Assembly (NCBI GenBank): GCA_902559415.1
Contig: CACEHW010000006.1
Span: forward strand, 1-45,167
Origin: an uncultured Fidelibacterota bacterium
GTDB taxonomy: Bacteria > Fidelibacterota > Marinisomatia > Marinisomatales > UBA1611
DNA: 45,167 nt
Direction of reading: 5' to 3'
Shown piece after piece: positions 6,570-13,441 of the stretch (positions are counted from its first letter, which is position 1; each line of letters begins with the position of its first letter). The notes beneath the pieces are model-generated. The model did no database searches. It was not told the origin of the DNA and worked only from the letters and a program-made list of their open reading frames with translations. Both the position numbers and the translations under genes were made by a program.

Positions 6570-9569
6570 TTAATAATCTTCATCATCCCAGTCATCTTCA
6601 TCATCCCAGTCATCTTCATCATCATAATCATCACTACCATCTGAAAAATCGTATCCATTTTCATCAAAATACTCTTTTATTTCGTCTGAGATATCAACTT
6701 TACCTTTTATATTCCACATATAATCTCTAAGGCCTTCGAGCATTGCCTCTTGATTACCTTTAAGCTTAACCAAATCTTTTCCCCAAATCTCAACAGCATC
6801 ATCGGTCTCTAACACATCTGGTGTTGGAAGATAAGGTGCTGGCATTTTTGTACCAGGCATAATCGCCTGAGGCTCTCTTAACCAGTCAACGAGCCATTCA
6901 GGATTTAACCTCTCTTTTGTGAGCGCTAAATTAGGAGCCCAGGTTGATGCAACCTGAGTTGGGAACTCTGTTCCATAAAAGTGACAATTATTACAAGCAC
7001 CCAGTTCATGAACTTTTTCTCCAGCTTTAAACTTACTGCTCTTTGCGGCAAATTCGTGTGGGGCTCTGTATCCGGTATTCTCATCATCAATACTTTGGAA
7101 GTATTTTATGATGGTATCCCACTCCTGATCATTGATCTGGTGGAAACTCGGCATTCTAACCTGAAGATTAGGTCTCACTGTCATAGGATTATTAAAAAAC
7201 TTAATGAGCCAATTAGGATTAGTTTTCCTACCTTGAGAATGCAAATTCGGAGGACCATACTCTGGTGGGCCAATATGCTCAACTAGCTGACCACCTCTAT
7301 TTTCAATTAAATGACAGCCCTGACAATTATACTTTTTTACTAATCTATGACCTTCTTTATTATAATCTGGAACTTTCTTATGGGCGAGTAATGGCTCTCC
7401 GACTTTGTCAGTATTGAAAGATAACACTGCCATGGTTACAGCTTCGATCTCTTCTTCAGTAAAATGAAAATTAGGCATTCTTAGTAAATCTAGAGGGTCA
7501 CTTTCTTTACCTCTATCATATATCCTAGGTGTGCGTAATTTATTTTCAATCCAATCATGAATCGTATGAGGTATATCATGATAAAGTCCAAAATCAAATT
7601 TATCAACAGGCTTTGAACCTTCTTGGGTAATTTCTACACCAATTGGTTTAGCATCCATAAAACCATCAATATTATGGCAACCATAACAGCCATAGTGTCT
7701 TATACTTTTACCTCCCACAAAAGACATCTTCTCATTTTTTGTCATTTTTGATGCTTTTTCAATTGCATACTTCTCTGGATTCATCTTCATGAGCCAATCT
7801 AATGTTAGCTCATCTAAAACTTCATCGTCAGCCTCTGGTGCGTCCAATTGATCAAAGTCGTAGTTCTTATTATCGTATAAATATGCTGTAATATCCCTAG
7901 CATCACTATCACTTAAACGAAGATCTGGCATTCTAGTAGAAGGCATATATTCATGTGGCTTCTTCAGCCAGTTAAACAACCACTCAGGTGTAACTTTTGA
8001 TCCCATACCAATTAAATTTGGACCTTGGAGCTTGGTTAATTCTTTAAAAGTAGTAGGAGATGGAGCTAGAGATGGATCTTGCTCTTTTACGTGACAACCC
8101 ATACATCCTACAGCTGAGAAAACTTTTTCACCATTTGAAGGATCGCCTAAATATTTTGATGGATTCTTCGAATTTTTAACTTCTTTGCCTTCAAATAGGT
8201 AATGTGTGATTGAGGCAATCTCTGTAATGTTCCTCTTTGCTACGTTTGGCTTTTCTTGGTTTGCCTGTTCAAAGATATGAGGCATACGAGTATTATACCT
8301 AAATGCACGAGGATTTTTAATCCATTTCGCTACCCAATCAGGATGTGATTTCTCATTTAATTTTCTAAGATCAGGGCCAGATTTACCTTTTGATTCCCAA
8401 TTCCCTGATACGTGACAACCATTACAACCAGATCGGTCAACTAAAGTAAGACCTAGATTAATTTTCTCAGCACCAGCTAAATCACTAGTATTTTGATGAC
8501 ACTTAAAACAACTAGCTTGGGTATACCTGGTAGGTAGCATCGGCTGAAGCCAATGCTTAACTGGTTTCCAATGGTATTTTTCTTTCCACTCCTTTTTTTG
8601 TTCAGGAGAGTTTGGGGTATGAGCTGAAGAAATAAAAGAAGTACCCCTACTTCTTCCTGAATGGCAAGAAGTGCAACCAAAAGACTCTTCAGGGTGAGGT
8701 GACTTACTTGTTAAATAAAGGTCAAGATCTGGGTGAGTAGTGTAGGGCTGCTCCGCATCTTTAAAATCCGGATTTGCAATTCCTAGATGACAGCTAGTGC
8801 AACGATCTACTGCAGGCATAGCAGCAAAATTGACATCATAGAGAACGTCCTTGACAACTGTCTGCTTAACTTTATAATAAGGATCCATAAAATCTAGAAT
8901 AGGCAAATCACGAACGATATCGCCAATTTGATTCATGAATGACATCTTTGATCTATCTAATAGGTTTAATTTATTCTGCGCTAGATCAACCTTCTTTAAT
9001 ACTCTATCCCTTTCATCTTGAGCGATTTTAATATCTGCTTTTAAACCTTTAAGTTGCTTCTCTAAGCCACCGATTTCTATTTCAAACTGCTCTTTTTCAA
9101 CTTTTATTTCATTAAAGGCTGCTAATTTTTCTTTGTAATTTTTCCGGATTTTTTCTGCTTTTTCTACATCTTTAAGATTTGCACTCTCAAGTTCAAATTT
9201 AAGTACATCCAACTTCGCTTTTTTCTCAGCATATCTTAGATTGACTTTATAAAACCCAGCTCTGAGAATACCTAATTCACTGTTAATGTTTTTTACTTTC
9301 TCAGACTTGTCATCATAAAGTTTAACCGCTCTAGCGAGTTCTAATTCGTAGTCCTCTGATTTGCCCTCAACCAATGACTTTTCTTCGTTCAGCTTTGTTT
9401 CAGCAATTGCAATTTGAAGCTTCCTAAACTCTTTCTGGTACTCTTTAAACTCATCATCATTATCATCAATGAATATCCAAACTAAAACAAGCAGAAATAC
9501 TATTGATGAAATAGCAAACCACTTGTTTAGTAGATTAATATCCCAATATCGTTCGTCGTTTTTAAACAT
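6570..9569 (-). CDS. Octaheme cytochrome c with N-terminal coiled coil (putative complex III subunit)
   Basis: This 999-residue protein is anchored by one helix (about 17-34). A long charged coiled coil follows (about 36-205). The heme region has eight CxxCH motifs, at residues 257, 299, 354, 382, 489, 628, 749 and 859. The first three sit close together without nearby Met ligands and form a triheme-like module. Each of the last five precedes an R/K-Met-Pro segment (Met429, 547, 698, 806, 909), as in class I cytochrome c domains. The tail (about 978-999) is almost pure Asp/Glu/Trp/Tyr. The gene ends the Rieske-cytochrome b operon, which has no cytochrome c1 gene, so it probably passes electrons from the Rieske centre to the oxidase or a carrier. 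The complex role is inference; heme number and layout are read directly. Confidence 0.93.
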   Translation of the reverse strand: MFKNDERYWDINLLNKWFAISSIVFLLVLVWIFIDDNDDEFKEYQKEFRKLQIAIAETKLNEEKSLVEGKSEDYELELARAVKLYDDKSEKVKNINSELGILRAGFYKVNLRYAEKKAKLDVLKFELESANLKDVEKAEKIRKNYKEKLAAFNEIKVEKEQFEIEIGGLEKQLKGLKADIKIAQDERDRVLKKVDLAQNKLNLLDRSKMSFMNQIGDIVRDLPILDFMDPYYKVKQTVVKDVLYDVNFAAMPAVDRCTSCHLGIANPDFKDAEQPYTTHPDLDLYLTSKSPHPEESFGCTSCHSGRSRGTSFISSAHTPNSPEQKKEWKEKYHWKPVKHWLQPMLPTRYTQASCFKCHQNTSDLAGAEKINLGLTLVDRSGCNGCHVSGNWESKGKSGPDLRKLNEKSHPDWVAKWIKNPRAFRYNTRMPHIFEQANQEKPNVAKRNITEIASITHYLFEGKEVKNSKNPSKYLGDPSNGEKVFSAVGCMGCHVKEQDPSLAPSPTTFKELTKLQGPNLIGMGSKVTPEWLFNWLKKPHEYMPSTRMPDLRLSDSDARDITAYLYDNKNYDFDQLDAPEADDEVLDELTLDWLMKMNPEKYAIEKASKMTKNEKMSFVGGKSIRHYGCYGCHNIDGFMDAKPIGVEITQEGSKPVDKFDFGLYHDIPHTIHDWIENKLRTPRIYDRGKESDPLDLLRMPNFHFTEEEIEAVTMAVLSFNTDKVGEPLLAHKKVPDYNKEGHRLVKKYNCQGCHLIENRGGQLVEHIGPPEYGPPNLHSQGRKTNPNWLIKFFNNPMTVRPNLQVRMPSFHQINDQEWDTIIKYFQSIDDENTGYRAPHEFAAKSSKFKAGEKVHELGACNNCHFYGTEFPTQVASTWAPNLALTKERLNPEWLVDWLREPQAIMPGTKMPAPYLPTPDVLETDDAVEIWGKDLVKLKGNQEAMLEGLRDYMWNIKGKVDISDEIKEYFDENGYDFSDGSDDYDDEDDWDDEDDWDDEDY
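6576..6629 (-). repeat. 18-base tandem repeat encoding the acidic tail
   Basis: The plus-strand unit atcttcatcatcccagtc is repeated exactly at 6576-6593 and 6594-6611, and a third, diverged copy ends near 6629. On the coding strand it encodes DDEDDW-type hexapeptides at the C-terminus of the octaheme cytochrome. An in-frame repeat of this kind can change copy number between strains without breaking the gene. Confidence 0.85.
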
Positions 9570-9584
9570 AAATCTTAATTAATT

Positions 9585-10706
9585 TTAAATATTTAAGAAC
9601 CATTCAGGAATGGCTATTATATACTGAAGGTTAAATATCCAGCGCAAGTACATTTTTATAGGAAGTGCCAACATAACAAGGCCAAGTATCATCAAAGTGA
9701 CAAATCGAGTAGGACCATAAGCAGCTAGCATATCCTTTAGATAAGTCTTCGCTAGAATAACAGGTAAAACAAATAAGTAAAGACCCGTCACAATAAAACC
9801 AAGACTTTCTCTTATTAGAATGTTTGAGGGCAACCCTTGGTTCAACCATTTTACCCATAATATCTCAGATAGATTTACATTTGTTAGAGCTTCAACTTTA
9901 TGAGTATCCCAATACTCAAAGGGTCCAAAAAAGTTCCAATTAGGGCCCCTAAAAAATGTTCCAATTATAATTAAGAAAAGCCAGAGGACAACCCAACCAT
10001 ACATGAATATAAATATTCCCACTCTTCGCTCTTTAAAAGAGTAATAGCCGTCGCCCTTTTTATTAATGTCCAAATAAGGTATGGCCATAAGGCCAACTAT
10101 AATAAAGGTAGGAAGAAGAACACCAGCAATCCAGGGGTCATAATAAACAAGCATCTCCTGTAAACCCAAAAAGTACCAAGGAGCCTTAGATGGGTTTGGG
10201 GTAGCCGCAGGGTTAGCAGGTTCTTCAATTGGAGCAGCTACCAAAATAGACCACACAATTAAAAACACCTGAAACAATATCAGTGCAATGAATTCTATAT
10301 AAACGAGATCTGGCCAAACAAGTACCTTGTCATCTGGGTCATTATATTCTTCTGGCTTTAAACCTTGCTCTATCCTAATGTCATTGCGATATGCTTTATA
10401 CATGCCAAGCCATATCAAAAACCACATAGAATATATCATCAAAACAATGGGGAAATTATCGGCTTTGGTCAACGTTTTATTAAAATATACATCGAAGTAC
10501 CCTATCACAAAGAAAGCAGTGATAAGAATCATCCCAATCAAGCCTCCCGGCTTAGTCCACATCCTCCAAAGTCCAGTTTTTCTGTGTATTTTCTCAAACC
10601 AGTCAGAAGGTGGGAAAATAAAAGGAAAAATTACAGTTAAAATTGTAAAGCTAATTGTAGGTGCAGAAAGAGCATCAATAGCGGATTTTATGGCAACTAG
10701 ATTCAT
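9585..10706 (-). CDS. Cytochrome b C-terminal subunit (subunit IV-like, extended)
   Basis: This 373-residue membrane protein corresponds to the C-terminal half of cytochrome b (petD-like) plus a long extension. The quinol-site motif usually written PEWY appears here as Ala-Pro-Trp-Tyr (175-178, in NPSKAPWYFLGLQE), so the Glu is absent. The first three helices match subunit IV. Further hydrophobic segments (about 230-250, 303-325 and 333-355) extend beyond it. It lies 24 bases downstream of the b6-type gene and 15 bases upstream of the octaheme cytochrome gene, in one operon. With the N-terminal partner it forms the quinol-oxidising core. The missing Glu recalls variants reported in menaquinol-oxidising complexes, but quinone type cannot be proven here. 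Confidence 0.9.
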   Translation of the reverse strand: MNLVAIKSAIDALSAPTISFTILTVIFPFIFPPSDWFEKIHRKTGLWRMWTKPGGLIGMILITAFFVIGYFDVYFNKTLTKADNFPIVLMIYSMWFLIWLGMYKAYRNDIRIEQGLKPEEYNDPDDKVLVWPDLVYIEFIALILFQVFLIVWSILVAAPIEEPANPAATPNPSKAPWYFLGLQEMLVYYDPWIAGVLLPTFIIVGLMAIPYLDINKKGDGYYSFKERRVGIFIFMYGWVVLWLFLIIIGTFFRGPNWNFFGPFEYWDTHKVEALTNVNLSEILWVKWLNQGLPSNILIRESLGFIVTGLYLFVLPVILAKTYLKDMLAAYGPTRFVTLMILGLVMLALPIKMYLRWIFNLQYIIAIPEWFLNI

Positions 10707-10730
10707 AATCGATTAAAACAGTTCAACTCT

Positions 10731-11522
10731 TTAGAGAGGGCCTGAGATACCTCCATCTTTTCTAATTCTCCAAAAATGAACCGCCATAAATATCATCGCA
10801 ACAAAAGGGATAGCAATACAATGAAGAACATAAAATCTTAATAACGTCGCTTCACCAACAAATCGTCCCCCTAGAAGCGCAAATCTGACGTCTGATCCAA
10901 CATGAACTAAGTTAATATCACCAATAGCTAACAATGCAGCACCTGGCCCTTCGTTTCCAAGAAATGGGGTAGCTCGTGCCATGTTTGACCCTACAGTTAC
11001 AGCCCAGATAGCTAACTGATCCCATGGTAACAAATAACCAGTGAAGGATAACAACATAGTCAATGTCATAAGGATTACACCAATACCCCAATTAAATTCT
11101 CTCGGAGGCTTATATGAGCCAGTCATAAACACTCTTACCATATGAAGCCAGACAATAAGCACCATTGAATGAGCAGCCCAACGATGTAACTCCCTCATAA
11201 TTCCAAGAGGAACTTGCTCAGACAGATCGATAATATCTGTAAATGCGTATTCAACTGTGGGCCTGTAGTAAAACATGAGCAGGATTCCAGTGATGGTTAA
11301 ATTGACGAAAAGAAAAAATGAAAGACCGCCCATGCACCATGTGTAACCCACTTTGACAGCATGCTTTGGCAGACGGGCAGGATGCAAATGCAGAAAAACG
11401 CTTCCGAGAATGGCATGCATACGTTGCCTTCTTGTACGAGGAACACCTGATCTTATGATAGACTTCCATACTTGAGATTCACCCATTTTTTCTAAAATCG
11501 ATTTATTATTATTGTCACTCAT
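10731..11522 (-). CDS. qcrB: Cytochrome b N-terminal subunit, b6 type
   Basis: This 263-residue four-helix protein is the di-heme b subunit of a Rieske/cytochrome b complex. The heme ligands fit His113, His127, His234 and His249. The pair spacings of 14 and 15 residues match cytochrome b6 rather than mitochondrial cytochrome b. Cys63, in the segment YTWCMGG, aligns with the cysteine that covalently holds the extra heme c-n of b6f and Bacillus-type complexes, and it precedes the conserved FYYRPTV. Cytochrome b is therefore split, with the C-terminal half encoded next. The start lies three bases after the Rieske stop. Quinol oxidation at the membrane is the certain role. Confidence 0.94.
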   Translation of the reverse strand: MSDNNNKSILEKMGESQVWKSIIRSGVPRTRRQRMHAILGSVFLHLHPARLPKHAVKVGYTWCMGGLSFFLFVNLTITGILLMFYYRPTVEYAFTDIIDLSEQVPLGIMRELHRWAAHSMVLIVWLHMVRVFMTGSYKPPREFNWGIGVILMTLTMLLSFTGYLLPWDQLAIWAVTVGSNMARATPFLGNEGPGAALLAIGDINLVHVGSDVRFALLGGRFVGEATLLRFYVLHCIAIPFVAMIFMAVHFWRIRKDGGISGPL

Positions 11523-11525
11523 TTA

Positions 11526-12080
11526 TTATACCTTAAGAGATGAGTCTTTATTTTCCCACTCACCTTTTTCCCATTTGTAGCTTTTTGTCTTGTCTACTAA
11601 AATTTGACCATCATCAGCAATCCCAATTTTAAATCGTTCTAATGGACGCGGAGCAGGTCCTTCAAAGTGTATTCCTGTCATTCTAAAACCACTTCCATGA
11701 CATGGGCACTTAAACTTATTATCCGTAGCTAACCAGTTTGGCGTACACCCTAGGTGAGTGCAAACAGTAGAAAGAGCAAATATTGACTCATCATCTCTAA
11801 CTATCCACGCGTTAAACTCTTTTTTGTAACGGATATCAACTGAGTTTGGAGCAAAATCTTCTGGATAACCTATTTTAAAAGATTGGGGTGGTTCGAAAAG
11901 AACATTTGGAAATAAAAATCTAATAATAACTGTGAAAAAACCCCCTGTAACTCCCACGAAAGCTATCCAACCAACTGCTAGCCAGCTAAAAAAGCTGCGC
12001 CTCTCCATTGAAGTTTTTCTGCCCTTACTGACAGATCCTACGGCTGCTCTCGGTGCAGCAGAGCTTTTCGATTCACTCAT
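11526..12080 (-). CDS. qcrA: Rieske iron-sulfur protein
   Basis: This 184-residue protein carries the Rieske 2Fe-2S motifs Cys107-Thr-His109-Leu-Gly-Cys112 and Cys125-Pro-Cys127-His128-Gly-Ser, giving two Cys and two His ligands plus the disulfide pair. A twin-arginine motif (RRSFF, 27-31) precedes the single membrane helix (about 33-55), so Tat-dependent insertion of the folded protein is likely. The first 24 residues form an Ala/Ser/Lys-rich cytoplasmic extension. The start ATG overlaps the stop of the HEAT gene by four bases, which implies translational coupling. It transfers electrons from quinol at the cytochrome b site to the cytochrome c subunit. Confidence 0.96.
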   Translation of the reverse strand: MSESKSSAAPRAAVGSVSKGRKTSMERRSFFSWLAVGWIAFVGVTGGFFTVIIRFLFPNVLFEPPQSFKIGYPEDFAPNSVDIRYKKEFNAWIVRDDESIFALSTVCTHLGCTPNWLATDNKFKCPCHGSGFRMTGIHFEGPAPRPLERFKIGIADDGQILVDKTKSYKWEKGEWENKDSSLKV

Positions 12081-12970
12081 AATTTATTGGTTCCGTTACT
12101 ATATTTTTTTTCTAAAGCTTTAATCGCAGCATCTCTAATACTGAGATCTTTATCATTTTTAGATAGTGAAATTAGGTTATCTTCGAACCTTTTATCAAAT
12201 AAAATAGAAGCTGTTTTTATTGCAATCATCAAAACCCGTTTTTGTTCGACTGGATCGATCTCACTAAACTTATTTAAATATTCTCTATCAAGTAGGCCTT
12301 CAATAATATATGCACCCTCACTATTACCCATTTTTGCTAACGCTATCGCAGCATCCCACCTGATATTTGCTTGCTCATCTTCTAATAACTTTATTAAAAA
12401 AGGAACTGCCGAAATATCTCCTATCATTCCCAAAGAAATTGTGGCAGATAAACGCTCAGATTCAGAATCTGCGGTTTTGATCAATGTACTGATTGCGTTT
12501 ACAGCAGGTGGATATTGGATCATACCCAGTGCCTGTATAGCTGCAATTCTAGTCTCAATACTTTCATCTTTCAATCCATCTAAAAGAGTCTCACCAAAAA
12601 TTGTGTCCTGAGTTGCTCCCATCGCCATTGCTAAATAAGACCTCACAAGAGCATCATCATGAATAGATCTCTCGTAGGCTGAGGATAGCTGATCTTTAAA
12701 AGAATCCGATAGAGGATCTCTATCTGGATTATTTAATACTTTAGCAAGTTCAAATGCAGATTGCCACCTCTTAGATGCAGAACCAATTTTTACTTGATTT
12801 AAAAGCTCTTCAACGTCATTTGTTTCATACGTTACAAATTTAAATAGTAGAAAAAATACAGCCCCAAAAACAGCTATCATAAAGGGTATTAAGAAAAACG
12901 AGTAGAACAGTACATATACTCTACTATTTTCACTTTTCTTCTGCTCGTCTGTTTTAATTTTCTCTTCCAT
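12077..12970 (-). CDS. Membrane-anchored HEAT-repeat protein of the complex III operon
   Basis: This 297-residue protein has a charged N-terminus, one membrane helix (about 18-44) and then a run of helical pairs (about 95-290) of HEAT/PBS-lyase type. Typical repeat segments are TRIAAIQALGMI, ERLSATISLGMI, NIRWDAAIALAKMG and SIRDAAIKALEKK. The repeats should form a curved scaffold for protein binding; no enzyme motif is visible. Its stop overlaps the Rieske start by four bases, so it is made together with the Rieske protein. An assembly or structural role in the b6-type complex is inferred from that coupling. Which side of the membrane the repeats face is not certain. Confidence 0.85.
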   Translation of the reverse strand: MEEKIKTDEQKKSENSRVYVLFYSFFLIPFMIAVFGAVFFLLFKFVTYETNDVEELLNQVKIGSASKRWQSAFELAKVLNNPDRDPLSDSFKDQLSSAYERSIHDDALVRSYLAMAMGATQDTIFGETLLDGLKDESIETRIAAIQALGMIQYPPAVNAISTLIKTADSESERLSATISLGMIGDISAVPFLIKLLEDEQANIRWDAAIALAKMGNSEGAYIIEGLLDREYLNKFSEIDPVEQKRVLMIAIKTASILFDKRFEDNLISLSKNDKDLSIRDAAIKALEKKYSNGTNKL

Positions 12971-13015
12971 AATTAGTATCTAAACTAAACAGCAAACCCT
13001 AAAAAACTCAAACAC

Positions 13016-13186
13016 CTATCCTTCTTTTTTGCCTTCGAGACTGTCTATCTTTTTTTGCATAATATCAACTTTCTTAACAAGCCTCCTTTGTATTTTTTTT
13101 AGCTTAAACACCTCAGTAATCAAAAGCATAGAGAATGCTAAAACAAGGATTGATATTATTGGTAAAGAGCCATTAGAGCTAATCAT
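13016..13186 (-). CDS. 56-residue single-helix membrane peptide with basic coiled-coil tail
   Basis: The peptide has a short polar N-terminus, one membrane helix (about 8-25) and a Lys-rich amphipathic tail (about 26-56). I chose the ATG at 13186 because GAGGAAG lies about nine bases upstream. A TTG at 13219 would add eleven residues that overlap the neighbouring peptide gene. The start overlaps the preceding 41-aa frame by eight bases. It resembles small subunits such as CcoQ/CcmD in layout only. The function is unknown, probably a complex III accessory peptide. Confidence 0.65.
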   Translation of the reverse strand: MISSNGSLPIISILVLAFSMLLITEVFKLKKIQRRLVKKVDIMQKKIDSLEGKKEG

Positions 13187-13304
13187 TCTGACTTTCTTCC
13201 TCTTTAAGTTGCCAACCAAGTAAAAGCGGAAAGAAAAACAATATTATTATACCCACAAGAAGTAACCCTACAGCCCACTCTAGGTTTTGCTGAAGCCAGG
13301 ACAT
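13179..13304 (-). CDS. 41-residue single-helix membrane peptide
   Basis: An open frame from ATG 13304 encodes a peptide with an amphipathic N-terminus (MSWLQQNLEW), one strongly hydrophobic helix (about 11-30) and an acidic tail (KEEESQND). An alternative TTG at 13325 would add seven residues. It lies between two other tiny membrane frames in the complex III operon, and its stop overlaps the next start. Short length lowers confidence, but a single hydrophobic helix flanked by polar ends in an operon of membrane subunits is unlikely to be chance. Confidence 0.55.
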   Translation of the reverse strand: MSWLQQNLEWAVGLLLVGIIILFFFPLLLGWQLKEEESQND

Positions 13305-13328
13305 TGTTAGCCATTCAAAATCCAAGAA

Positions 13329-13436
13329 TTAAAGTACCCACGTAACCAAGGTGACATAAAGGATCAGCAAGAGAGTACAAATAACCATAGATAATAGTTG
13401 CGATGCTGATATCGGACTTTGTTTTTGCTCGTCCAT
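13329..13436 (-). CDS. 35-residue single-helix membrane peptide
   Basis: An open frame starting five bases after the stop of the SRPBCC gene encodes a polar N-terminus (MDEQKQSPIS) and one hydrophobic helix (about 14-34) running to the end. No strong ribosome site is visible, so translation would rely on coupling to the upstream gene. It is the first of three consecutive tiny membrane frames between the SRPBCC and HEAT genes. The function is unknown. Confidence 0.5.
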   Translation of the reverse strand: MDEQKQSPISASQLLSMVICTLLLILYVTLVTWVL

Positions 13437-13441
13437 TTAAT

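Noticed and set aside
12087-12611. 174-codon open frame antisense to the HEAT gene
   Set aside because: It has a Ser/Ile/Ala-rich composition typical of a reverse-strand shadow, no ribosome site, and lies fully within a gene with clear repeat structure.
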